NCBI RefSeq assembly: GCF_003261055.1
Contig: NZ_CP030073.1
Span: 5,022,001-5,086,000, forward strand
Direction: 5' to 3'
Length of the DNA: 64,000 nucleotides
DNA from: Streptomyces cadmiisoli
GTDB taxonomy: Bacteria > Actinomycetota > Actinomycetes > Streptomycetales > Streptomycetaceae
The notes under the pieces are model-generated. The model was given only the letters and a program-made list of their open reading frames with translations, was not told where the DNA came from and made no database searches. A program made the position numbers and the translations under genes. Positions 57,055 through 64,000 of the stretch are shown here, in pieces; within the stretch, counting starts at the first letter, position 1, and every line of letters starts with the position of its first letter.

Positions 57055-57549
57055 GTGCAAGGTTCGGTGAACTCTTCCCGTCGCGGCCGTCGCTCATCCA
57101 CCATGGGCGACATGCCTCTCAATGACATGCCGTGGTGGCGCTGGCGCAGCAATGTGCGCTCGGCGCTGCACATGCTTTCCGACCCGGCGTTCCAGCAGAA
57201 CGTCTGGCTGGCGGGTGTGGAGGGCTATGGAGACGTCACCGACGCCGTGTACCGGCTCGTCGAGGACACCTGGCTCGACCACTGGTCCGCCGAGAAGTAC
57301 GTCGGCACGATATTCCGCGACTCGCAGGAGGCGGCGCTCGTCGACACCGCCGTGCTGCGGGTCCTGCGGATCATGCACCAGGTCGGACCGGACGCCCCCG
57401 TGTCCTCCTACGTCGACCATCCCGGGTGGCCGGAAGCCGTGCGGGCCGCGCGCGACGCCCATGTGCGGATGGCGGTGAGCGACGGGGAGGACCCGGACGC
57501 GCCGCCGAGGACGCTGGAGGTCCTGCGGATCCTGACGCGGTCGGCGTAA
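57055..57549 (+). CDS. SCO4402-family protein of unknown function
   Basis: 164 residues from the GTG at 57055, chosen because AAGGAG (57041-57046) sits 8 bp upstream; an ATG at 57031 adds 8 residues. The conserved core begins MPLNDMPWWRWRSNVRSALH and continues MLSDPAFQQNVWLAGVEGYG and DTWLDHWSAEKYVGTIF. It is a small helical cytosolic protein, lacking recognised domains. The family name is from memory of S. coelicolor nomenclature. The gene lies 59 bp upstream of purU on the same strand. Confidence 0.78.
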   Translation: MQGSVNSSRRGRRSSTMGDMPLNDMPWWRWRSNVRSALHMLSDPAFQQNVWLAGVEGYGDVTDAVYRLVEDTWLDHWSAEKYVGTIFRDSQEAALVDTAVLRVLRIMHQVGPDAPVSSYVDHPGWPEAVRAARDAHVRMAVSDGEDPDAPPRTLEVLRILTRSA

Positions 57550-57608
57550 CCCGTCCGGCGGTCGGACGGCTCACCCCGTGGCCGACCCGGTGTGGGACCC
57601 TGTCCTGC

Positions 57609-58490
57609 ATGAACGAGCAGCCGAACCGCGCCGCGGCCCTGGTCGACCAGTACGTCCTCACGCTGTCGTGCCCCGACCGGCAGGGCATCGTGCACGCCGT
57701 GTCGAGCTACCTGTTCATGACCGGGTGCAACATCGAGGACAGCCAGCAGTTCGGTGACCACGACACGGGACTGTTCTTCATGCGGGTCCACTTCTCGGCG
57801 GACCCGCCGGTGACGGTGGACAAGCTGCGGGCCAGCTTCGCGGCGATCGGCGACTCCTTCCACATGGACTGGCAGATCCACCGGGCCGAGGACCGGATGC
57901 GGGTCGTGCTGATGGTCAGCAAGTTCGGGCACTGCCTGAACGACCTGCTGTTCCGCACGCGGATCGGGGCGCTGCCCGTGGACATCGCGGCGGTGGTGTC
58001 CAACCACACCGACTTCGCCGAGCTCGTCGCCTCCTACGGCATCCCCTTCCACCACATCCCGGTGACGAAGGACAACAAGGCGGAGTCCGAGGCGCGGCTG
58101 CTGGAGATCGTGCGCGACGAGGAGGTGGAGCTCGTCGTCCTCGCCCGGTACATGCAGGTCCTCTCCGACGACCTGTGCAAGCAGCTGAGCGGCCGCATCA
58201 TCAACATCCACCACTCCTTCCTGCCGAGCTTCAAGGGCGCCAAGCCCTACCACCAGGCGCATGCCCGGGGCGTGAAGCTGATCGGCGCGACCGCGCACTA
58301 CGTCACCGCCGACCTCGACGAGGGCCCGATCATCGAGCAGGAGGTCGAGCGGGTCGGGCACGGCGTCACGCCGGACCAGCTGGTCGGCATCGGCCGCGAC
58401 GTGGAGTGCCAGGCGCTGGCGCGAGCGGTGAAGTGGCACGCGGAACGCCGGATCCTGCTGAACGGCCGCCGCACGGTCGTCTTCGCCTAG
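57609..58490 (+). CDS. purU: Formyltetrahydrofolate deformylase
   Basis: A 293-residue protein. The N-terminal ACT domain (LTLSCPDRQGIVHAVSSYLF) precedes a formyltransferase-fold hydrolase with catalytic Asn-His-Asp: IINIHHSFLPSF, then HYVTADLDEGPIIEQ. PurU hydrolyses 10-formyl-THF to formate and THF, feeding purine formylation and balancing one-carbon pools; the ACT domain usually senses methionine or glycine. Serine made through SerC is the main entry to this pool, though the two genes are far apart. Confidence 0.95.
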   Translation: MNEQPNRAAALVDQYVLTLSCPDRQGIVHAVSSYLFMTGCNIEDSQQFGDHDTGLFFMRVHFSADPPVTVDKLRASFAAIGDSFHMDWQIHRAEDRMRVVLMVSKFGHCLNDLLFRTRIGALPVDIAAVVSNHTDFAELVASYGIPFHHIPVTKDNKAESEARLLEIVRDEEVELVVLARYMQVLSDDLCKQLSGRIINIHHSFLPSFKGAKPYHQAHARGVKLIGATAHYVTADLDEGPIIEQEVERVGHGVTPDQLVGIGRDVECQALARAVKWHAERRILLNGRRTVVFA

Positions 58491-58620
58491 GGACCTGCCT
58501 CCGGGGCGCACCCCGCCCCGGACCGATACCGTCCGGCCGGGCCGCGGCAGCGACGCGCGGGCCGGGCCGAGGTCCGGCGCCGCCGTCCGGTCCCAGCCGG
58601 CTCACGCGGGCGCCGCCCCG

Positions 58621-60048
58621 CTACATCCGGCTCAGCGAGGCCGCCGCCAGCAGTACGTCGTTGATCGCCTCGTTGTCCCCGAGCTGGCCGGCCGCCGCGT
58701 CCTGCGGCGACACATGGCCGGCTGCCAGCCGGCAGAACTCCACGCCGTCCAGCGCGACGTGCGCGACCTCGTGGTCCTCGTCGGCCACGGCCGCCGGGGA
58801 GTCCAGCGGGATCAGCCACTCGCCGCCGCCGGAGCCCTCGATCTCCAGGCGCAGGGTGCGGCCGGGCTCACCGGCCGGCACCAGGTGCCGGGGCGTGGGG
58901 GCGGGCGCGGCGAGCCCGGCCCTGCGCCGTTCGGCCAGCACGCCCGGCAGCATCCGCGCCGCGAGGTCGATCATCCTGTTGAGGTGGCGTGGGGACGGCG
59001 GCTCGTACGGGTAGTCCACCGCGTCCGCGATGTCCTCCGCGTGCACCCAGCACTCGAAGGCCCGGTCGATCATCGCGTCGTGCAGCGGCAGCTCGAAGTC
59101 GCCGTACGAGACCGCGAGCCGGCCCGCGCCGCCGCCGGTGAAGGACACCGTCCGGACGATGCCGTGGCTCTGCTCCCGCCACGGACCCCGCACCGACCGG
59201 GTCGGCGGGAAGTGCGAGGCGCGCCAGTACGCCTCGGTGCGGCCCGCGGGTGTCGGTGTCTCGGCGTCGGTCTCGCCGAGCGGGTCGCCGAGGCCGAGGG
59301 CGAGCGCGATCAGACCGTCGACCGCCAGCAGGTGCGCCATGACGCCGGCGACGGTGGTGCGCCGGCTGGTGGCCTGCCTGCCGTCGAACCACCGCAGCCG
59401 GACCGGCGCGTGCCACTCGGCGTCGCCGAAGTCCTGGAGCAGGGCGTCGAGCCGTGCGCTCTCGGCGTCGTAGGGCCGGGCCCATTGGGGGACCGGGATG
59501 CGCGGCGGGCGCCGGTCCAGGCAGGCGGCCAGGACGCGGGTGCGCAGACCGGGGTCCAGATCGAGGCTGTCCGGGCGCTGGAGCAGGCCGACGGCTTCGC
59601 GCAGCCGCAGTGCCTCGTCGGCGCAGCCTCCGCAGTCCCCCAGATGCACCTCGACGGCGAGCGCCTCCTCCGGTGAGCACGCGGCCAGCGCCCAGGCGCC
59701 CAGCAGGGATTTCAGCACGTGGTGCTCCAGCGCGAGCGGCGCGGGGCCCGGCCCGGCGGCCCGCAGGGCGCCGAGGTCGGGCAGGGGCAGGCCGCTGTCC
59801 TCGACCGAGGTGCGCGGCATCGGTATGCGGGGCGGCTGCCGGCCGGGGTCGCGGGCGCGGTCGTCGCCGTCGCCGGGGCCGCGCGGCGTGCCCGCGTCCG
59901 GGTCGCCGGGGGTGCTGCCGCGGGGCGGCTCGGGATCGTCCTTCTTGGTGTTCTCGCAGTCGCCGGCGCCACCGGGGTCGCGGTGCTCCCCGGAGTCGTC
60001 GTGCCGGCCGTGTTCGTCGTACGCCTCGAAGCGGTCCGCCGGTGTCAC
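58621..60048 (-). CDS. Anti-sigma zinc-finger protein fused to an MDMPI-like domain
   Basis: 475 residues from a GTG at 60046-60048 that overlaps the sigma gene's stop (GTGA). A variable acidic N-tail of about 90 residues is followed by a zinc anti-sigma motif near residues 132-140 (VHLGDCGGC, H-x3-C-x2-C). From about residue 190 there is a DinB/mycothiol-dependent maleylpyruvate isomerase-like domain (TTVAGVMAHLLAVDGLIALA; FECWVHAEDIADAVDYPYEP). It should hold the preceding sigma factor inactive. No membrane helix is visible, so control is cytoplasmic, perhaps by a thiol or metabolite signal. Confidence 0.8.
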   Translation of the reverse strand: MTPADRFEAYDEHGRHDDSGEHRDPGGAGDCENTKKDDPEPPRGSTPGDPDAGTPRGPGDGDDRARDPGRQPPRIPMPRTSVEDSGLPLPDLGALRAAGPGPAPLALEHHVLKSLLGAWALAACSPEEALAVEVHLGDCGGCADEALRLREAVGLLQRPDSLDLDPGLRTRVLAACLDRRPPRIPVPQWARPYDAESARLDALLQDFGDAEWHAPVRLRWFDGRQATSRRTTVAGVMAHLLAVDGLIALALGLGDPLGETDAETPTPAGRTEAYWRASHFPPTRSVRGPWREQSHGIVRTVSFTGGGAGRLAVSYGDFELPLHDAMIDRAFECWVHAEDIADAVDYPYEPPSPRHLNRMIDLAARMLPGVLAERRRAGLAAPAPTPRHLVPAGEPGRTLRLEIEGSGGGEWLIPLDSPAAVADEDHEVAHVALDGVEFCRLAAGHVSPQDAAAGQLGDNEAINDVLLAAASLSRM

Positions 60049-60626
60049 ACCGCACCCCCGTATTCGGGCGGCGACCCGGGCGGGGTCGCGTCGTGGGCGG
60101 TGGAGAGCAGTTGCAGGCCGAGGCGGAGCCGGCGGCGGGCCTCGTCCTCGGTGACGCCGAGGTCGGCGGCGGTCTGCCGGTAGTCGCGGCGCTGGAAGTA
60201 GGCGAGCTCCAGAGCCGCGCGCAGCGGGGCCGGCATGGACTGGACGATGTAGTCGGCGCGGGCGGCGACGGAGGCGTGGCGGACCTTGTGCTCCAGTTCC
60301 TCGGAGGTGCCGCGGCCGCCCTCGACGAGCGCGGCGGTCTCGTCGGCGCGCAGGCGCTGCACGGCGAGCCGGTGGGTCAGCGCCGCGACCCACGAGCGCA
60401 GGGGGCCCTGCCTGGGGTCGTACGACTCGGGGTGCTGCCAGAGGTGCGCGAAGACCTCACGGGTGATGCCGTCGGCGGCGCGCTCGTCCTCCAGCACGCG
60501 GTGGGCCAGGCCGTGCACGAGTGACGAGAAACGGTCGTAGAGCTCGCCGAGGGCGGCGGCCTCACCGCGGGCGAGACGCTGCTGCATCTTCCGGTCCCAG
60601 CGGGGCGGTGCGTCCTTCTTCGCCAT
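60045..60626 (-). CDS. ECF RNA polymerase sigma factor
   Basis: 193 residues from the ATG at 60624-60626. Region 2 is ALGELYDRFSSLVHGLAHRV, then AADGITREVFAHLWQHPESY and GPLRSWVAALTHRLAVQRLR. Region 4 is MPAPLRAALELAYFQRRDYR and QTAADLGVTEDEARRRLRLG. The size and lack of region 3 mark it as a small group 4 sigma factor. It is coupled to its anti-sigma partner by a 4-bp overlap. Its promoters are unknown; those of the 5069-8458 array could be tested. Confidence 0.88.
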   Translation of the reverse strand: MAKKDAPPRWDRKMQQRLARGEAAALGELYDRFSSLVHGLAHRVLEDERAADGITREVFAHLWQHPESYDPRQGPLRSWVAALTHRLAVQRLRADETAALVEGGRGTSEELEHKVRHASVAARADYIVQSMPAPLRAALELAYFQRRDYRQTAADLGVTEDEARRRLRLGLQLLSTAHDATPPGSPPEYGGAV

Positions 60627-61012
60627 GCGGCCCCCTCCCCGTGCTCCTGCCGGCGCCCGTTGCGGTCCGTCCCCGGTTCCAGCGTGCGTCCATCGCCACC
60701 TCGAATGTAGTCGGCACCTCCGACAACGCACGCCCCTTTGTGGCAATGCGCGCCCCCGGCGGGTCGAGGGTGGTAGTGGACCTTCGTCCCGCGTCTCGTT
60801 CTCTGCCATGTCTACGACGTGCCTACCCGGGCCGTGAGTGCTCAGACCTGATCGAACAGGATCGAAGGCGACTAAAACAAGCCTGTTTCGTTTGTCTTTC
60901 GTTTCTCGTGCGGAGTTTCGGGGAACGGCCGGTGGGCAGCCGCGCTGCAAGGAAGCGTAGGAAGTGCTTCCGCTTCTGGGGCGGTTCCAGGAAGTACCGG
61001 CGAGCGAAGGGC
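60627..61012. other. Divergent sigma / STAS intergenic region
   Basis: 386 bp. The open frame upstream of 61013 has an Arg/Lys-rich product and poor codon bias, so it is non-coding. An AT-rich tract at 60870-60905 (AAACAAGCCTGTTT, then repeated TTTCGTTT) looks like a promoter region. At 60952-60976 a nested hairpin (GAAGCG ... CGCTTC around GGAAG-TG-CTTCC) lies in the leader of the STAS gene. Confidence 0.45.
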
Positions 61013-61393
61013 ATGGTGGTGGCGTTCAACGTGACCGGCGGCGAGCAGGGCCGGTGGGCCGTGCTGCACGTGTCGGGCGAGCTGGACCTGGTGACGTCGC
61101 CCGTGCTGCGGCAGCGGGTGCACGACCTGGTGGCGGAGGGCCGCCACAGCCTCGTCCTCGACCTCTCCGAGGTCTGGTTCTGCGACTCCAGCGGTGTGGG
61201 CGTGCTCATAGCCGCCCGCCGGCTGCTGCGTTCCTGCCAGGGGCGGCTCCGCCTCATCCTCCCGGCCGAGGGCGCCGCCGACGGCTCCCACGTCAACCGC
61301 GTCCTCGGCGCGCTGGGGGTGCGCAGGCTGTTCGACGTGCACGCCGACCTGTCCTCCGCCACGTCCGAGGAGGCGCGCCCCCTCTCGGCGTGA
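61013..61393 (+). CDS. STAS-domain anti-anti-sigma factor
   Basis: 126 residues from the ATG at 61013; a GTG at 61019 is possible. The STAS fold is clear: VLHVSGELDLVTSPVLRQRV, then SLVLDLSEVWFCDSSGVGVL, where Ser in DSSGVGVL is the usual phosphorylation site, and AARRLLRSCQGRLRLILPA. It would bind a HATPase anti-sigma kinase, none of which is in this window. It is divergent from the ECF/anti-sigma pair, but the zinc anti-sigma there is not of the kinase class, so direct partnership is doubtful. Confidence 0.88.
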   Translation: MVVAFNVTGGEQGRWAVLHVSGELDLVTSPVLRQRVHDLVAEGRHSLVLDLSEVWFCDSSGVGVLIAARRLLRSCQGRLRLILPAEGAADGSHVNRVLGALGVRRLFDVHADLSSATSEEARPLSA

Positions 61394-61527
61394 GCCGATG
61401 CCCCATCGTTGTCCCAAAATTCCCCCGGTCTTGGCACAACCGTGGTTTTCCCGCTCCGGGACCGCCCCCGGCGTCGTACGCTCCGTGCGAGATGCACCCC
61501 GAGATGACGTGAGGCGGCCTGAAAGAC

Positions 61528-62040
61528 ATGGTCAGCAGCGAGTACGAGCGCAGGATCGCGGCCCGGTTCGCCACCTTCGACCAGGACGGCAACGGCTACA
61601 TCGACCGCGAGGACTTCAGCGGTGCGGCCAAGGCGCTGCTCGCCGAGTTCGACATCGCGGCCCGGTCGGACAAGGGGCAGGCGCTGTACGCCGGCGCCGA
61701 GGCCTTCTGGCAGGGCATGGCCGGGATCGCGGACCGGGACGGCGATCAGCGGATCACCCGTGACGAGTTCGTCAACGGCGCGGTCAAACGGCTGCGCGAC
61801 AACCCGGAACGGTTCGCCGAGATCGCGCGCCCCTTCCTGCACGCCGCCATCGACGTGGCGGACACCGACGACGACGGAGCCGCCACCGTCGCGGACACCG
61901 CGCGCGTGCTGCGGGTGCTCGGTGTGCCGGAGAACCTCGCGCACGCCGCGGCCGCCGGTCTCGACGGCGACACCGACGGGAGGGTGGGCGAGGCCGAGAT
62001 CGTGCCCGCCTTCGCCCGTTACTTCACCGTCCCGGAATAG
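61528..62040 (+). CDS. EF-hand calcium-binding protein (calerythrin-like)
   Basis: A 170-residue acidic protein with four EF-hand loops. EF1 is DQDGNGYIDRED, EF2 DRDGDQRITRDE, EF3 DTDDDGAATVAD and EF4 DGDTDGRVGEAE. EF3 has Asp at position 12 and is preceded by TDDDG, so it may bind weakly. The even spacing is that of the sarcoplasmic/calerythrin type known in Streptomyces and Saccharopolyspora. It probably acts as a cytosolic calcium buffer or sensor. Its 3-prime end overlaps the acyl-CoA synthetase gene by 22 bp. Confidence 0.9.
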   Translation: MVSSEYERRIAARFATFDQDGNGYIDREDFSGAAKALLAEFDIAARSDKGQALYAGAEAFWQGMAGIADRDGDQRITRDEFVNGAVKRLRDNPERFAEIARPFLHAAIDVADTDDDGAATVADTARVLRVLGVPENLAHAAAAGLDGDTDGRVGEAEIVPAFARYFTVPE

Positions 62041-63527
62041 CGCTCGCGCAGCTTGTACTTGAGCACCTTGCGCAGTGTCTCGCCGCGCGGAAGGGCGTCC
62101 ACCACCTCCAGTTGCTCCGGCAGCTTGTGCACCGACAGCCCTTCCGCGCGCAGATACGACGTCATCGCCTCCAGGGTCAGCGCACCCGCTCCCGGGGCCT
62201 GTTCGACCACCGCGCAGACCCGCTCGCCGCGCTCGGCGTCCGGCAGCCCGATCACCGCCGCGTCGCCGACCGCCGGATGCTGGTGCAGCAGGTCCTCGAT
62301 CTCCTTGGCCGAGATGTTCTCGCCCTTGCGGATGATCACGTCCTTGAGCCGGCCGGTCAGGACGAGATGCCCGCTGTCCGTCAGGTGCCCCAGGTCGCCC
62401 GTGCGCAGGAACCCCTCCTCGTCGAAGGCCTCCGCGGTCTGCGCCGGGTCCAGATAGCCCCGGCAGACCGCCTCCCCGCGCAGCCGCACCTCCCCGTCCA
62501 CGATCCGGACCTCCATGCCCTCGGGGGGCCTGCCCTCGGTGGTGGCCAGGTTCTCGGGTGTGTCGTCGGGCGCGCCCATCGTGATCATCGGGACCTCGGT
62601 CATGCCGTACCCGTGGGTGAGCTGCACCCCCATCTCCCGTACCACGGCGCGGTAGACCTCCGGGGGCTTCGGCGCGCCGCCGCCGGCCAGCAGCCGCAGG
62701 GCGGGCAGCAGCGGCGAGTCCGGCTGCTTGCGCTGCTCGGTGAGGAACATCGAGTAGAAGGCGGTCGAGCCTCCGGCCAGCGTCACCCCGTGCCTGCGGT
62801 ACACCGTCAGCGCCTCCGGCAGCGCGAACTGCTCGACCAGCACCGCGGGGAAGCCGTAGAGCAGCAGCATCACCATGTAGTCGGGGCCGCCGATGTGCGC
62901 GTACGGGAAGGCGATCGAGCCCACGTCCCCGGCGGTGGGCCGCAGCGCGTGGGCCAGGCAGGAGCCGCCCGCGATCAGTGAGCGGTCGGTGTGCAGCACG
63001 CCCTTGGGCTCGGAGGTGGTGCCGGAGGTCCAGTAGATCCAGCGGACCTCGGTGCCCTGCGCGGGCGGCGGCGGCAGTACGGCCGGATCGCCGTCGGGCA
63101 GGTCCTCGTACGCCTCGAAGACCCCCTTCGCGCCGAGCCGGCGGGCCATCTCCGTGTGGTCGAAACCGCGCCACACGCCGGGCACGGCGAGGTACTCGGC
63201 CCGTGACTCGCGCAGCGCGAAGCCGACCTCGCGCTCCCGCAGGAACGGGATCAGCGGTGTCTGCACGGCGCCGAGGCGGGCCAGCGCGAAGGACAGCACG
63301 GCCGTCTCGACGCGGGTCGGCAACTGCCAGGCGACGACCGTGCCGGGCCGCACCCCCATGCCGTACAGGCCGGCCGCGGTCCGCTCGGCCCGGTCGCGCA
63401 GCGCGCCGAAGCTCACCGAGCGGCCGTCCTGGAGCAGGGCCGGGCGGTCGGGGGTGCGGTCGGCGCGGCGGACCAGCAGGTCCCAGAGGGTGCGGGAGGT
63501 GCTGAGCGCGTGCGCGGTGTCGTTCAC
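62019..63527 (-). CDS. Acyl-CoA synthetase (AMP-dependent)
   Basis: A 502-residue adenylate-forming enzyme: IYWTSGTTSEPKGVLHTDRS (phosphate loop), LTHGYGMTEVPMITMG (A5), FLRTGDLGHLTDSGHLVLTG (A7), IIRKGENISAKEIEDLLHQH (A8) and a late Lys in PRGETLRKVLKYKLRE (A10). It resembles cyclohexanecarboxylate/fatty-acid ligases. It is divergent from an amidohydrolase gene across a region with two matching operator-like sites, so the two are probably co-regulated. The carboxylic acid substrate is unknown. Confidence 0.9.
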   Translation of the reverse strand: MNDTAHALSTSRTLWDLLVRRADRTPDRPALLQDGRSVSFGALRDRAERTAAGLYGMGVRPGTVVAWQLPTRVETAVLSFALARLGAVQTPLIPFLREREVGFALRESRAEYLAVPGVWRGFDHTEMARRLGAKGVFEAYEDLPDGDPAVLPPPPAQGTEVRWIYWTSGTTSEPKGVLHTDRSLIAGGSCLAHALRPTAGDVGSIAFPYAHIGGPDYMVMLLLYGFPAVLVEQFALPEALTVYRRHGVTLAGGSTAFYSMFLTEQRKQPDSPLLPALRLLAGGGAPKPPEVYRAVVREMGVQLTHGYGMTEVPMITMGAPDDTPENLATTEGRPPEGMEVRIVDGEVRLRGEAVCRGYLDPAQTAEAFDEEGFLRTGDLGHLTDSGHLVLTGRLKDVIIRKGENISAKEIEDLLHQHPAVGDAAVIGLPDAERGERVCAVVEQAPGAGALTLEAMTSYLRAEGLSVHKLPEQLEVVDALPRGETLRKVLKYKLRERYSGTVK

Positions 63528-63544
63528 GTCGGCCCCCTGTCCAG

Positions 63545-63650
63545 CTGACGGGTAGTCAGATAGTGGGGTGAGCGTAGGGCTCGGCGCCTTGTCGGTCCAG
63601 GGGGGCGGGACTAGCCTTCCCGTAGCGCACTATCTGACGGGTCATCAGAT
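63545..63650. promoter_or_regulatory. Paired operator-like sites between acyl-CoA synthetase and amidohydrolase genes
   Basis: CTGACGGGTAGTCAGATAGTG (split as CTGACGGG-TAGTCAGATAGTG) at 63545-63565 and CACTATCTGACGGGTCATCAGAT (CACTATCTGAC-GGGTCATCAGAT) at 63628-63650 share CACTATCTGAC in opposite orientation. Each contains a TGA(C)-n-(G)TCA dyad. The pair, one near each divergent start, suggests a TetR-type regulator. No regulator gene is inside the window. Confidence 0.6.
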
Positions 63651-63673
63651 CTGTATCCACGGCGGAGGGCCCC

Positions 63674-64000
63674 ATGACCGAACTGCCCCGCATCGTCAGC
63701 GTCGACGACCATGTGATCGAACCCGCGCACCTCTTCGAGACCTGGCTGCCGGAGAAGTACCGCGAGCGCGGCCCGAAACCCCTCACCGCCGGTATCGGCG
63801 AGCTCGCCTACGTCGGCGGCAAGTACCGGATCACCATGGACCCGGACGGTCCGCCCACCGACTGGTGGATCTACGAGGACCTGAAGTTCCCGTACAAGCG
63901 CAACATCGCCGCCGTCGGCTTCGACCGCGACCAGATGACCCTGGAGGGCATCACGCGCGCGGAGATGCGACCCGGCTGCTGGGACCCCGCCGAGCGGCTC
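63674..64000 (+). CDS. Amidohydrolase-family protein, N-terminal part (cut by window edge)
   Basis: 109 residues visible from the ATG at 63674. VSVDDHVIEPAHLFETWLPE is the metal-binding start of amidohydrolase-2 (TIM-barrel) proteins, with the Asp-His pair, followed by PTDWWIYEDLKFPYKRNIAA and EMRPGCWDPAERL. Relatives are decarboxylases or hydrolases in aromatic and acyl breakdown. Divergent pairing with an acyl-CoA synthetase and the shared operators suggests a common catabolic pathway. Confidence 0.8.
   Translation, partial: MTELPRIVSVDDHVIEPAHLFETWLPEKYRERGPKPLTAGIGELAYVGGKYRITMDPDGPPTDWWIYEDLKFPYKRNIAAVGFDRDQMTLEGITRAEMRPGCWDPAERL

Noticed and set aside
60045..61393. ECF sigma, zinc anti-sigma and STAS as one partner-switching module
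   Set aside because: STAS proteins act on HATPase-type anti-sigma kinases. The anti-sigma here is of the zinc-finger class and the STAS gene is divergent with its own leader.

Overview
The window is a high-GC actinobacterial chromosome segment, almost certainly Streptomyces. The support is very GC-rich third codon positions, frequent GTG starts, GTGA/ATGA start-stop overlaps, a rare TTA (bldA-type) codon, and typical families: DUF3027, DUF2530, XRE/DUF397 pairs, an NsdA-like TPR regulator and DmdR1. From memory the gene order resembles the S. coelicolor region around SCO4366 (serC) to SCO4413; this was not checked by search. No rRNA, tRNA, CRISPR array or prophage was recognised.

Layout. 1-5000: the end of an MFS transporter gene, a DUF3027 protein and a 1040-residue sacsin/Hsp90-like ATPase. 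5069-9402: four tandem genes for secreted paralogues in A-B-A-B order. Each has its own promoter-like element (CAACC, exactly 18 bp, TCTGATC), and each leader starts with the same small stem-loop. This is the most unusual part of the window. 9368-17753: a CtpE-like P-type ATPase, DUF2530, an AzgA-like purine permease, a ribbon-helix-helix protein, a MarR/MFS pair, ThpR, a 29-residue membrane peptide and an aldo/keto reductase. 17754-22795: a signal-peptide remnant, an SGNH hydrolase, a membrane-anchored beta-propeller-like protein, a 198-bp MITE, and a TetR regulator divergent from a DrrAB-like ABC exporter. 22828-29949: serC, a giant FAD/Fe-S oxidoreductase, a leader peptide coupled to an EamA exporter, a toxin-antitoxin-like pair and an XRE/DUF397 pair.

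30025-40218 is one long operon. It encodes a TIGR03084 protein, AtuA, carboxylase beta and biotinylated alpha subunits, an acyl-CoA dehydrogenase, an acyl-CoA ligase, an enoyl-CoA hydratase and a TetR regulator. It looks like catabolism of branched or terpenoid acyl-CoA, with a palindromic operator at the front. 40208-45912 holds pdxH, citrate synthase 2, a RidA-GNAT fusion, a PAS-PAS-GAF protein and a SIS protein. 46155-46847 is the iron regulator dmdR1, with an antisense ORF in the position reported for adm.

47382-58490 contains a TTA-bearing hydrolase, a frameshifted CHAT-type remnant, an ABC exporter, a primase/polymerase-like protein, the NsdA-like regulator, a membrane protein with seven TQ repeats, a periplasmic binding lipoprotein, an SCO4402-family protein and purU. 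58621-64000 has an ECF sigma factor coupled to a zinc-finger anti-sigma/MDMPI fusion, a STAS anti-anti-sigma factor, an EF-hand protein, and an acyl-CoA synthetase divergent from an amidohydrolase (cut by the window end) across paired operators.
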